DNA of 64,000 nucleotides, from positions 375 through 64,374 of the forward strand of contig JARGPJ010000006.1 in NCBI GenBank assembly GCA_029212615.1, in the 5' to 3' direction. Position numbers and translations under genes: made by a program. Shown here piece by piece: positions 53,754 through 62,370 of this stretch. The notes under the pieces were generated by a model, which worked only from the letters and a program-made list of their open reading frames with translations, was not told the DNA's origin and made no database searches. Source of the stretch: Verrucomicrobiales bacterium (GTDB lineage: Bacteria > Verrucomicrobiota > Verrucomicrobiia > Verrucomicrobiales > DEV007). How positions within the stretch are numbered: position 1 is the first letter of the stretch; the number at the start of each line of letters is the position of its first letter.

Positions 53754-56213
53754 TCACTCAACCAAATGCCCCTCGCCTTCTTCTCCCGCCGAAGCGAGAA
53801 GAACGGAGGCTTCATCAAAGCATCTCTTTGAGACTTCAGCTTCGCCGAGATTCTGACAAATTTCCCCGTACTGTCGAAGCAGTTCGGCTAACCGCTCATT
53901 CACCTGAGAGCGCAACGGTTCCCGCAATGTCGTCGATGCAAGGATGAGATCGCGCACCTTCTCACTTGTCTCGACACCTGAGAGAGCAATTTTAACAGCA
54001 GCTTCTTTCTCCTGCTCCAGAAACCCAAGGTGAATCGCCCTCGTTTCCGCAAGCACGATGAGTCCCCTGATATCGGTCGGTTCTTCGCTCAGGGCCTCCT
54101 TTAATAATTCGATCCCTCGAACAGAAAGCCGATATCCAGCACTCCACTGCCCTTCTTCGCGCTCGATTTCGCCAAGATGGCTCAGGCTGCGACAAAGCAA
54201 AATGGCGACCTCCACATCCGATGGAGTCTCAATATTCAAGGGAGTGAGGAGGCGAAGTGACTCGTTGTAAAGTTGATCAATCTCCTCGAGTGAGGCCTCT
54301 TTCTCAGCAAACAGCTCGCCCAATTCAACAAAACTGGACGCCAATTGAATCGACTGCAAGGGAGTGAATCCATTCACATTTCGCAACATCTCAATCGTTT
54401 CCATCGAGGCAATGTGAGCGTTGATCGACTCATCAGGACGCCCTGCAAGCCTCAGCGACTTTGCCGCCCGAAACTGGAGTTGCCCGATCAATTCGGTGAG
54501 CGATTCAGAGCCATCCCCGGCGCTGGCCCGAAGCTCTGTGGCGAGAGTTGCCGATCTGGAGTATGCGTCGATGGCTTTGTCGTATTGACGATGCGCCTCA
54601 TACGCCTCGCCAAGATGAAAACTTGTTCCCGCAAGTCGGGTCACGACCTCCTGATCATCCGAACGAACCTCCAGAATCTTATCAAAATAACGCACTGCCT
54701 CCTGCAGTGACCCCAAGGCCTCCGGCCCTACTGGATTGCTCGCCAGTGAACTGATATTCTCAAAACTGTCGGCAAGTCGAAGTTGCAAGTCCCGACGCGC
54801 CTCCTCATCCAGATTACCGGGGGTGAGATTATCTTCAAAGACATTAATAGCCTCCCGGAAATGCTCGATTGACTTGTCCGGCAGCCCCAGCCGCTTTTCA
54901 ATATGGGCAAGACTGTGGAGGGCGCGACCACGCTCGAGCGCGGTCTCTTCGCTCGCCTCAACGTCGTCGAGCGTCTTCAAATAATAGTCACGGGATTTTT
55001 CAAGATCCTTGCGCTTCAGCGAGGCAACGCCGCTTCCACCCGCGCTATCGCCCTGCGCCATTTTCTGAAAAAAGGAGTCAGCGGCTTCCCGTGATGTCTT
55101 GAGGTCAGTCACCGTCTCAGCCCATCGCTCATCGAGATGATCAATCGTCGCTTTCTGCGTAAGAACCATCTGATCGAGCTCCGAGACCTTGTTCCGAAAA
55201 AAGTAAGTCTTCCTGAGGTAATTAACGAGATAGAAAGTCGCGAGAAAAAAGAAGACCCCGAGACAGGCAGCAAGAGCACGGGCGCCGAAAAGTTTCGTCT
55301 TCTGTTTAAGCCGCTCCTTCACCACCCGGTCTTCCGCGTTCTCTATCGCAAACTGATGATCGAGAGCGCGAAACTGATTTCGAACTTCCCTCATATCAAC
55401 CGGTCGATCAGCTGGATCAAGAGCGAGGCAACGATCAATAATCTCGCGATAGAGCTTAAACTCTCGGCTTAACCCCAGTGCCATTCCCCAGGAAACCCTG
55501 GGCGAATCGTAAATATCCTCAACGTAGGCAGCCGCGTTGATCGCGAGAGGCCGCCCTCCGCTTTGAGCCATCTCTTTATTCCGCAGTTTCAGAAAATTCA
55601 AACCGCGCGGAATGCGCTCATTGATGAGCCAGAAGGCAATCATCCCGAAACTGTAGACGTCCCACTTCTCAGCCCTCCCTTCGACCCACTCACTCCCACC
55701 ACCGGTTAATTGCTCCGGAGCTGCATAAAGCGCGGATTCGCCCAAATCGATGTGATGGATATCTCCAATGATGCCCGTGCCGAAGTCCGTCACCACGGGC
55801 TTAACTACCCGCCCCTCTGTCTCCAGAAGAATATTGTCAGGATAAAGGTGCCCATGAAAAACACCGTGTTTGTGCGCGTGTCCAAGCGTATCGGAAAGCA
55901 GACGAATGACTTTCCAGGCAGCCCCTTCTTTGATCCCGGCAAGGGATGGAAGCTTTTCACCCCGAATGCGCTCGGCAAGCGCCTGATAAGGAGGACTGTC
56001 GAACTGAAAATCATAGACCTGAGCCATCCCGTCGACAGGGGGCATCGCCTTCAGCCTCTCAAAATTCCTCGATAAAAATCGACGATCAATCGCCATCGAA
56101 TTAAACTTTTTGATGACAAGTGAATCCTCTCCGACAACCTCAAAAACAGTGCCACATGTGCCACCGCCAAGAGAGTTTCCTGGAGAAAATTGATCTAAAC
56201 GCCGGTCTGACAT
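53754..56213 (-). CDS. Membrane protein kinase-like protein, predicted pseudokinase, with TPR-like region
   Basis: 819 residues. Kinase-like domain (about 9-300): glycine loop GGGTCGTVF (16-24), VAIK-type Lys35 (VIKKF) and D143-F-G are kept, but the catalytic loop reads HGHLYPDN (120-127). Thus the HRD aspartate is His122 and the loop lysine is Tyr124, so phosphotransfer is not expected. WDVYSFGMIAFWL and DRPVDMREV are normal C-lobe features. A TM helix (about 305-328, ALAACLGVFFFLATFYLVNYL) precedes an extracytoplasmic TPR-like region with coiled-coil start. Layout matches the kinase at 31318. A candidate promoter lies just upstream. Confidence 0.9.
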   Translation of the reverse strand: MSDRRLDQFSPGNSLGGGTCGTVFEVVGEDSLVIKKFNSMAIDRRFLSRNFERLKAMPPVDGMAQVYDFQFDSPPYQALAERIRGEKLPSLAGIKEGAAWKVIRLLSDTLGHAHKHGVFHGHLYPDNILLETEGRVVKPVVTDFGTGIIGDIHHIDLGESALYAAPEQLTGGGSEWVEGRAEKWDVYSFGMIAFWLINERIPRGLNFLKLRNKEMAQSGGRPLAINAAAYVEDIYDSPRVSWGMALGLSREFKLYREIIDRCLALDPADRPVDMREVRNQFRALDHQFAIENAEDRVVKERLKQKTKLFGARALAACLGVFFFLATFYLVNYLRKTYFFRNKVSELDQMVLTQKATIDHLDERWAETVTDLKTSREAADSFFQKMAQGDSAGGSGVASLKRKDLEKSRDYYLKTLDDVEASEETALERGRALHSLAHIEKRLGLPDKSIEHFREAINVFEDNLTPGNLDEEARRDLQLRLADSFENISSLASNPVGPEALGSLQEAVRYFDKILEVRSDDQEVVTRLAGTSFHLGEAYEAHRQYDKAIDAYSRSATLATELRASAGDGSESLTELIGQLQFRAAKSLRLAGRPDESINAHIASMETIEMLRNVNGFTPLQSIQLASSFVELGELFAEKEASLEEIDQLYNESLRLLTPLNIETPSDVEVAILLCRSLSHLGEIEREEGQWSAGYRLSVRGIELLKEALSEEPTDIRGLIVLAETRAIHLGFLEQEKEAAVKIALSGVETSEKVRDLILASTTLREPLRSQVNERLAELLRQYGEICQNLGEAEVSKRCFDEASVLLASAGEEGEGHLVE

Positions 56214-56553
56214 GAAGGAAGAGGAATTGACCGTAACCGCTCTATTCTGAAATTTATAAATTCTTAAGTGGGCACCGCAACTTATTTAAAATTCATGACT
56301 CGAACAAGTGGAATATTAAAGAAATGATAGATATTGACTGTTATTTTGAAAATTTAAGACCTGACCCTCAGAAAAAAAATTACGTGCTACCACCCAGCCC
56401 AAGAAACATGAAAACGAAGCCTTTGCAACGAGTCGTCGCAGGTAACACACAAGTTTTGCGCAGGGTATCACCATAGATGCGGAGCAACTGCAGGAAAACA
56501 CACCGAATCTTCCGACAATCAAGCCATAGAGAACCGCAAGCAGCATTCGAAGA
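56214..56553. other. AT-rich intergenic region between pseudokinase and cbb3 operon
   Basis: 340 bp with no gene. The first ~150 bp are clearly more AT-rich than the surroundings, with runs such as TTATTTAAAATTC, and contain a 12-bp palindrome (56251-56262). The rest approaches normal composition. Promoters for both divergent genes must lie here; I see a plausible one only for the pseudokinase. I found no clear FNR-type TTGAT-N4-ATCAA box for the oxidase operon. Confidence 0.5.
56253..56280 (-). promoter_or_regulatory. Candidate promoter for the pseudokinase gene
   Basis: On the minus strand TTGCGG (plus 56275-56280) is followed after 16 bp by TATAAA (plus 56253-56258), 40 bp from the start codon. 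The -10 lies inside the palindrome 56251-56262, so a dyad-binding regulator could also occlude it. Confidence 0.4.
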
Positions 56554-56763
56554 ATGGAAGTCATCTTTCTCACCACCTTGTTCAGCGTTGTCTTTGCAAT
56601 CCTGTTTCTTCTCTTTTTCCTGAGAATGAGACAAAACGAAGATTCCTGTGCAGACCAGGATGCACTTCTTCCTTTTAAAGGTGACGAACTCGAGGTCACC
56701 ACCGTAGACCCGACAAACCTTTCAACTGACCTGAACCCAGCCAATTCAAATGACCAGCGATAG
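56554..56763 (+). CDS. Small CcoS-like membrane protein of the cbb3 operon
   Basis: 69 residues with one N-terminal TM helix (MEVIFLTTLFSVVFAILFLLFFL) followed by an acidic soluble tail (RMRQNEDSCADQDALLPF). This is the shape of CcoS, a single-pass factor required for haem and copper insertion into cbb3 oxidase, and its position directly before ccoNO supports that. CcoS motifs proper (W-A-V-x-x-G-Q-F) are not obvious, so it may be another small cbb3 accessory. The stop overlaps ccoNO by 14 bp, indicating coupling. Confidence 0.6.
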   Translation: MEVIFLTTLFSVVFAILFLLFFLRMRQNEDSCADQDALLPFKGDELEVTTVDPTNLSTDLNPANSNDQR

Positions 56764-59311
56764 TCCTGCTACCCGAAAGATCACGATAGAGTTCGATGAC
56801 AAGACCACCCGAATGTTCATGGTCGCGTCTATCGGCTGGGGTGTGGTTGCGATGTTGGTTGGCGTTCTGATCGCTTTCCAGCTCAACTTCTGGCAGATGA
56901 ACGGTCACTACTTCGAGGCCGTGACCCGCTTTCTCAATGAAACTCTCAAGCTGAGTTTCATCCCGGTCTTCGATGTCGACGGCATCCAGTATCTTACCTT
57001 CGGCCGCCTTCGCCCGCTTCACACCAATGCGGCCATCTTCGCCTTCGTCGGAAACATGATGTTCGCAGGGATCTATTACTCGACCCAGCGGCTCTGCCTC
57101 ACCCGGATGTTTTCGGATACGCTTTCAAAGATTCACTTCTGGGGTTGGCAGCTGATTATTGTCTTCGCCGCGATCACTCTTCCCGCCGGCCTCACGCGGG
57201 GGAAAGAGTATGCTGAACTGATCTGGCCCATCAACCTCATGGTCGTCGTGATCTGGGTCATCTTCGCGCTGAATTTCTTCCTCACCCTCAAAATTCGACG
57301 GGAGAAATCGCTCTACGTTGCACTCTGGTTCTACATCGCGACAATCATCACGGTCGCGATGCTCTACATCGTAAACCACCTTCAGATTCCGACCAGTCTC
57401 ACGCACGCTTATCCCGTCTTCGCAGGGGTTCAGGATGCACTTGTACAATGGTGGTATGGCCACAACGCGGTCGCTTTCTTTCTCACGACTCCGATCCTCG
57501 GCATCATGTATTATTTCCTGCCGAAAGCGGCAGGTCGCCCCGTTTACTCCTACCGGCTGTCGATCGTCCACTTCTGGTCACTGGTGTTCATCTATATCTG
57601 GGCCGGTCCCCACCACTTGCTGAACACAGCGCTTCCGCAGTGGCTGCAAATGCTCGGCGTCTTTTTCAGCCTCATGCTCTGGGCGCCATCGTGGGGCGGC
57701 ATGCTCAATGGCCTCCTCACCCTGCGCGGCGCGTGGGACAAACTTCGCACCGACCCGGTGATTAAATTCTTTGTTGTCGGCATCACTTTCTACGGCATGT
57801 CGACCTTCGAAGGCCCGCTCCTCTCGATTCGTTCGGTCAGTGCCCTCGCACACTATACCGACTGGATCATCGGTCACGTTCACAGTGGAACGCTGGGTTG
57901 GAACGGCTTCATGGCTGCTGGTATGTTCTACTGGCTTGCCCCCAAGCTCTGGGGCAAAAAGCTCTGGTCAACGAACCTCGCGAACATGCATTTCTGGATC
58001 GGCCTCATCGGGATCCTCCTCTATGTCGCGTCCCTCTGGTTCGCCGGCATTATTCAGGGTCTCATGCTGAATGAGACGGATCCCACCGGAACCCGCGTCG
58101 TGAATGAATTCGTTCAGACCGTCGATAAGATTTCCCTCCTCATGCTTGCCCGGGCCATCGGCGGAACCTTCTATCTCGTGGGTTTCCTTCTTCTCGTCAT
58201 CAACATCTGGAAAACAGCAAGATCCGGAGCACCGGTCAACGAGACACGCGAAGTGGTCGAAGACCCGTCGATGAAAAAAGACAGCATGACCTGGAAGGCA
58301 GCTTTCACGAATGAACCGATCGCCCTGACCTTCTGGGGGCTTTTCTTTGCCATCCTCTGGTTTTTCCTTCCCCCGGGGGCAAATCACATGGCCCTCCTCG
58401 TGACTCTGGGCTTCACCGCCTATGCCGTATACCAGTTTAAGAGGAACACTCAAAGCTGGTCGGACTGGTATGACAAGCTCTCGGAAAACTACCTGCCTTT
58501 CTCAGTGCTCGTTCTCATCGCTGTAATCCTCGGCGGAGCAATCCAGATTATCCCGACCGTCACTGTAAATCGGGCCATCAACGTGGAGGACCGGCTGCAG
58601 TCGGTCTACACCCCTCTCGAACTTGCCGGTCGCGATATCTATGTCAGTGAAGGCTGTTACAACTGTCACTCGCAGATGATCAGAACCCTGGTTCCGGATG
58701 TCCTCCGCTACGGTGATTACTCACGCCTTGGCGAGTCGATCTATGATCACCCCTTCCAGTGGGGCTCAAAACGAACCGGCCCCGACCTTGCCCGCGAAGG
58801 AGGCAAGCGCAGCGATTCATGGCACTACCTTCATATGCGGAATCCGCGGATGAATCAGGGCTCAAGAATGCCGGCATACCCCTGGCTGTTTCATAAGGAA
58901 ACGAAGTTCAAAGATCTCCCCGGCAAGATTGCGGTTCAACAACGCCTCGGCGTTCCCTTCCCTATCATGACCCCGGAGGAAATTGAGCAACACGCCCGCG
59001 AACAGGCGCTCGAGATCGCCACCGGACTCGTTGCAGAGCAAGTCAAAATCGAAGTCCCCAAAGGAGAGAAAGAACCCACCAACGAAACCGAAGCCCGGGA
59101 TCATCTTGCCGGCAAAGAGGTGATCGCTCTCATCTCCTACCTGCAAAAACTGGGCTCATTCGAAGAAGTGGCTCCGGACGACACCCCGGAAAAAATCGAA
59201 CCGAGAATCTTCAAGCCCGGCATTCCTGACAATCAGCGAGTCCGCGCTCCGTCGGCACCTGCCGTCACCTCGACCCCTGACAAAGAGTCGACTCTTGCAA
59301 CCCAACCCTAA
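56750..59311 (+). CDS. ccoNO: cbb3-type cytochrome c oxidase, fused subunits I and II (CcoNO)
   Basis: 853 residues. CcoN part (about 1-540): many TM helices with haem and CuB histidines in RLRPLHTNAAI, GHNAVAFFLT, SYRLSIVHFW, IWAGPHHLLNTALP and GHVHSGTLGWNG. The CcoO part (about 590-853) is tethered by a helix and has the haem c motif CYNCH (residues 636-640) followed by SQMIRTL, DLAREGGKRSD and the distal-Met segment GSRMPAYPWL. Fusion of CcoN and CcoO is known in some Bacteroidota and PVC bacteria. This is the catalytic core of a high-oxygen-affinity terminal oxidase in the cytoplasmic membrane, suggesting respiration at low oxygen. Confidence 0.96.
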   Translation: MTSDSPATRKITIEFDDKTTRMFMVASIGWGVVAMLVGVLIAFQLNFWQMNGHYFEAVTRFLNETLKLSFIPVFDVDGIQYLTFGRLRPLHTNAAIFAFVGNMMFAGIYYSTQRLCLTRMFSDTLSKIHFWGWQLIIVFAAITLPAGLTRGKEYAELIWPINLMVVVIWVIFALNFFLTLKIRREKSLYVALWFYIATIITVAMLYIVNHLQIPTSLTHAYPVFAGVQDALVQWWYGHNAVAFFLTTPILGIMYYFLPKAAGRPVYSYRLSIVHFWSLVFIYIWAGPHHLLNTALPQWLQMLGVFFSLMLWAPSWGGMLNGLLTLRGAWDKLRTDPVIKFFVVGITFYGMSTFEGPLLSIRSVSALAHYTDWIIGHVHSGTLGWNGFMAAGMFYWLAPKLWGKKLWSTNLANMHFWIGLIGILLYVASLWFAGIIQGLMLNETDPTGTRVVNEFVQTVDKISLLMLARAIGGTFYLVGFLLLVINIWKTARSGAPVNETREVVEDPSMKKDSMTWKAAFTNEPIALTFWGLFFAILWFFLPPGANHMALLVTLGFTAYAVYQFKRNTQSWSDWYDKLSENYLPFSVLVLIAVILGGAIQIIPTVTVNRAINVEDRLQSVYTPLELAGRDIYVSEGCYNCHSQMIRTLVPDVLRYGDYSRLGESIYDHPFQWGSKRTGPDLAREGGKRSDSWHYLHMRNPRMNQGSRMPAYPWLFHKETKFKDLPGKIAVQQRLGVPFPIMTPEEIEQHAREQALEIATGLVAEQVKIEVPKGEKEPTNETEARDHLAGKEVIALISYLQKLGSFEEVAPDDTPEKIEPRIFKPGIPDNQRVRAPSAPAVTSTPDKESTLATQP

Positions 59312-59323
59312 TTCCCGGAAATC

Positions 59324-59527
59324 ATGTATCGACGAGTCATCCTCGAAAGCTGGCACGAAATAGTCCCCTACATCTGTTTTGCACTGATCGCGGGGGCTTT
59401 TCTGGTCATTCTTATACGCGCCCTCCGCATGAAGAAACCGGAGATTGATCACCTCTCAAACATGCCGCTCAGAGATGATTTTGAACTTCAATCCTCTTTA
59501 AAAAACCAATCCGATGAAGCCAAGTGA
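59324..59527 (+). CDS. ccoQ: cbb3 oxidase subunit CcoQ-like protein
   Basis: 67 residues with a single TM helix (about 14-32, VPYICFALIAGAFLVILIRAL) and a polar C-terminal tail ending KNQSDEAK. CcoQ/FixQ stabilises the cbb3 complex and is poorly conserved, so position between ccoNO and ccoP is the main evidence. It overlaps ccoP by 14 bp. Residue content of the tail (LRMKKPEIDHLSNMPLRDD) fits small CcoQ proteins. Confidence 0.75.
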   Translation: MYRRVILESWHEIVPYICFALIAGAFLVILIRALRMKKPEIDHLSNMPLRDDFELQSSLKNQSDEAK

Positions 59528-60074
59528 TTCCAACAAAAACGACATCGTTCTTAAAGAGCACGTCTTCGACGGCATTCAGGAGTATGACCAGAAGCTCCCT
59601 AACTGGTGGCTGTTTACTCTCTATATTGCGATCGCCTGGTTCATTTTTGCCTGGGTAGCTTACTACCAGCTTCCCTTTAAAATGCCTGACTCGCATGAAA
59701 AGATCGATGCTCAAATGGCATTGATCGAGAGTAAGAAGCAGGAGGAACTCGACTCCATGATGGCATCGATCAGCAATGAGTCCTTGCAGGAAATGAGTCT
59801 CGACACTTCCCACCTCGATGCCGGCAGAGCCATTTTCGAAGCAAAGTGCATCGCCTGCCACGGGCAGGATCTCTCAGCGACGATGAACGGGATTCAGTTA
59901 CCGGGTGTTCCCCTCAACGATTCCGAATGGAAATACGGTGCTGAACCTCTCAACATCATGAACATCGTCACCAACGGGTCGCCCGATGTCACCAAAGGGA
60001 TGATCGCCTGGAACACTCAGTTAAGCCCTGCCGAAATAGCCCAGGTCGTCGCCTACATTCTCAGCCATCACTAG
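59514..60074 (+). CDS. ccoP: cbb3 oxidase subunit III (CcoP) with a single haem
   Basis: 186 residues. The N-terminal CcoP domain is clear (HVFDGIQEYDQKLPNWWL, then a TM helix about 38-58). The soluble part carries only one haem c motif, CIACH at residues 112-116, with GMIAWNTQLSPAEIAQVVAYILS as the C-terminal helix and distal Met. Canonical proteobacterial CcoP has two haems and ~300 residues, so this is a short mono-haem form, as in several Bacteroidota and PVC species. It should pass electrons to the CcoO haem. Confidence 0.93.
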   Translation: MKPSDSNKNDIVLKEHVFDGIQEYDQKLPNWWLFTLYIAIAWFIFAWVAYYQLPFKMPDSHEKIDAQMALIESKKQEELDSMMASISNESLQEMSLDTSHLDAGRAIFEAKCIACHGQDLSATMNGIQLPGVPLNDSEWKYGAEPLNIMNIVTNGSPDVTKGMIAWNTQLSPAEIAQVVAYILSHH

Positions 60075-60111
60075 TCGTAGAAGCTTCATGTGATCCCAAC
60101 CCTCCCCTCTC

Positions 60112-61518
60112 ATGCCGCCCGTGACCAAGCCCAACCTCGAATCCCTCACCTCTATCAACAGGGACGGGTCGCGGAATTTTCTACATCCGGCTGATGCAAA
60201 AGGGCGGTTCACCCTCTGGCGGAGAGTTTTCGGAGGGCTGCTGCTCGCGATCTATGTCCTCCTCCCCTGGATACCCATTGGAGGATATCCCGCTGTTTTC
60301 CTCGACATCGAAGAACGCCGCTTTCACTTTTTCGGCCTGACCTTTCTCGCGGAAGACCTCTGGATTGGGTTCTTTCTCTTCAGTGGGCTCGGCTTTTCGC
60401 TATTCTACGTTACTGCCCTTTTCGGACGCCTCTGGTGTGGCTGGGCCTGCCCCTACACCGTCTTCCTGGAACACCTCTACCGCCGCGTCGAACGCTGGAT
60501 CGACGGCGATGCCGTGAAACGCCGAAAACTCGACGCGGCTCCCTGGACGAAAAGCAAAGCCGTCAAACGCGTGTTGAAACACGGAATTTACGTGCTCATC
60601 TCGCTGATTCTTGCTCATATCTTCGTGTCTTATTTTGTCTCGATTCCGAGGCTCTATGACTACATGCAGCAGTCACCATTGAACAATGCGAAAGTGTTCG
60701 GTGTCATGATGTTCCTTACCGGGTGCCTCTATTTCTGCTTCAGTTGGTTCCGCGAGCAATTCTGCATCATCATGTGTCCTTATGGACGCATCCAGTCTGC
60801 GCTCACTGATGATGACACCATCATTATCGGCTATGATGAAAAGCGCGGGGAGCCACGCGGGAAAAAATCGGATCCCGACACCGGAAGCTGCATCGCCTGC
60901 AACCGTTGTGTCCAGGTCTGCCCCACCGGCATTGATATTCGAAACGGCCTTCAACTCGAATGCATCGGCTGTGCCAACTGCATCGACGCCTGCGACGATA
61001 TCATGGATAAAACGAAGCAGCCCCGTGGACTGATTCGCTATGATTCTCTCAACGGCCTCCAGGGGAAAAACCGTCGCATCTGGCGGCCCCGTGTCATGCT
61101 ATACACAGGATTCATGTGTATTGGCCTCGCTGTCATTGGTATTGTCGTGGGCGGCCTCCACTCCGCTAAAATAGAAATCATCCGGATGGCTGGAAAACCC
61201 TACTATTTCAATGACGACGGCGTGAGAAATCAGTATCGAGTCCAACTGGTCACTAAGCAGACAGTGCCGACCGAACTGACGATCCGATTCAAAGGACTCC
61301 CTGACGGAGCAACCGTTTCCGGGTTGGGTGATACGATCACACTCGACCCCGCCAAAGAAACGATGCAAACGGTTCTCGTTCAGGTTCCCACTGAGAACTA
61401 CAAAGGTGAGTTCCAGTTCACGATCGAAGCGGATGTCTCACCCGGCGATTTTACGATCAGTGATACCATCGACTTTTTCGGCCCGAGCCCCTACACTCTT
61501 CAGAAACCAAACCCATGA
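60112..61518 (+). CDS. ccoG: cbb3 oxidase accessory protein CcoG (RdxA/FixG family)
   Basis: 468 residues. Five or so TM helices (first about 36-56) and a cytoplasmic ferredoxin-like domain with two 4Fe-4S motifs: Cys260, 263, 266, 270 (CIACNRCVQVCP) and Cys284, 287, 290, 294 (CIGCANCIDACD). CIIMCPYGRIQSAL, the conserved CPYG segment, is present. The C-terminal ~120 residues form an Ig-like periplasmic domain. CcoG reduces copper(II) during cbb3 assembly. Its stop overlaps the next small ORF by 4 bp (ATGA). Confidence 0.95.
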   Translation: MPPVTKPNLESLTSINRDGSRNFLHPADAKGRFTLWRRVFGGLLLAIYVLLPWIPIGGYPAVFLDIEERRFHFFGLTFLAEDLWIGFFLFSGLGFSLFYVTALFGRLWCGWACPYTVFLEHLYRRVERWIDGDAVKRRKLDAAPWTKSKAVKRVLKHGIYVLISLILAHIFVSYFVSIPRLYDYMQQSPLNNAKVFGVMMFLTGCLYFCFSWFREQFCIIMCPYGRIQSALTDDDTIIIGYDEKRGEPRGKKSDPDTGSCIACNRCVQVCPTGIDIRNGLQLECIGCANCIDACDDIMDKTKQPRGLIRYDSLNGLQGKNRRIWRPRVMLYTGFMCIGLAVIGIVVGGLHSAKIEIIRMAGKPYYFNDDGVRNQYRVQLVTKQTVPTELTIRFKGLPDGATVSGLGDTITLDPAKETMQTVLVQVPTENYKGEFQFTIEADVSPGDFTISDTIDFFGPSPYTLQKPNP

Positions 61519-61673
61519 TCCGTTTTTTCCGTGACCGTCCCTGGATCTGGATCGTATTCGCTTTTACGATTCTGATTGCCGGATGGATTTTCCTTCTGAA
61601 AATCGCCGGAGAGAAACGGCCTGAATCTGTGGAAATCATTACCATCTCCCGCGATGAGCAGCCTGAACCCTGA
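61515..61673 (+). CDS. 52-residue single-pass membrane protein (CcoH-like position)
   Basis: ATG at 61515 overlaps the ccoG stop (ATGA) and the frame runs 52 codons to TGA at 61671-61673. The protein is a basic start (MIRFFRDRPW), one TM helix (about 10-28, WIWIVFAFTILIAGWIFLL) and a short acidic tail ending DEQPEP. The stop codon overlaps the SafE-like gene by 20 bp. Translational overlap on both sides and a clean membrane topology support it being real. It occupies the usual place of CcoH/FixH but is far shorter than that family (~150 residues), so it may be a reduced CcoH or a new factor. Confidence 0.75.
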   Translation: MIRFFRDRPWIWIVFAFTILIAGWIFLLKIAGEKRPESVEIITISRDEQPEP

Positions 61674-62370
61674 GACCCTTACCCTTGGCGGACTCTTCGT
61701 TGCCGGTCTCGCTACAAGCCTCCACTGCGCCGGGATGTGTGGGCTCCTGACCTGCGGACTCGGCATCGCCGGTCGAGGGCCGGCCCTCGCTTCGGTTGGA
61801 ATCTACCACGCCTGCCGACTCATCGGCTACGCCATTGCCGGAGCAGCCTTCGGATTCATTGGGAATCAGTTAGGTTTCAACATTTCCCTCTCCGGAGTTC
61901 CCTGGATCCCTGTTCTCCTCATTGCCTTTCTCATCGCGATTTTCTTTGGTCTCGACAAAAAACTCGGAGCAGTTCCCGGCCTCGGGAAGGTCGTCATGCA
62001 GATCAAAATCAAAACCCTCAAATTTCCCGTCAACTCACGAGCCGCGATCATCGGACTGGCGACTCCCCTCCTCCCCTGCGGACCACTCTACGCAATCCTT
62101 GCCCTCGCTCTTGCCAGTGGATCAGCGATTCGGGGAATGGAGATCATGCTCGCCTTTGGATTCGGCGCGCTCCCTGCCATCTGGGCTGTTCAAATTGGAT
62201 CTGCCTGGGTGAACCGGAAGCTCGGGGCCCGGGGGTTCCTCATCGCAAAACGCACCCTCGCCGCCACCGCTGCTATTTCCCTGATGTGGCATTTTTCTTT
62301 CATCGGAGCTGCCCCGGGTGATGAAATGATCGACGGCCCGACCTGTCGATGCACGCTTGATTCCGAATGA
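61654..62370 (+). CDS. SafE/TauE-type membrane protein of cbb3 biogenesis
   Basis: 238 residues, about six TM helices. The N-terminal THLGGLFVAGLATSLHCAGMCG-type segment (here LHCAGMCGLLTCGL) and the LLPCGPLYAILALALASG helix match the SafE/DsbD-like family (annotated as sulfite exporter TauE/SafE), which recurs in cco operons next to ccoG and ccoI and probably moves or handles copper. Conserved Cys in CAGMC and PCGP are candidate metal ligands. It overlaps the upstream ORF by 20 bp and ccoI by 4 bp. Confidence 0.9.
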   Translation: MSSLNPETLTLGGLFVAGLATSLHCAGMCGLLTCGLGIAGRGPALASVGIYHACRLIGYAIAGAAFGFIGNQLGFNISLSGVPWIPVLLIAFLIAIFFGLDKKLGAVPGLGKVVMQIKIKTLKFPVNSRAAIIGLATPLLPCGPLYAILALALASGSAIRGMEIMLAFGFGALPAIWAVQIGSAWVNRKLGARGFLIAKRTLAATAAISLMWHFSFIGAAPGDEMIDGPTCRCTLDSE

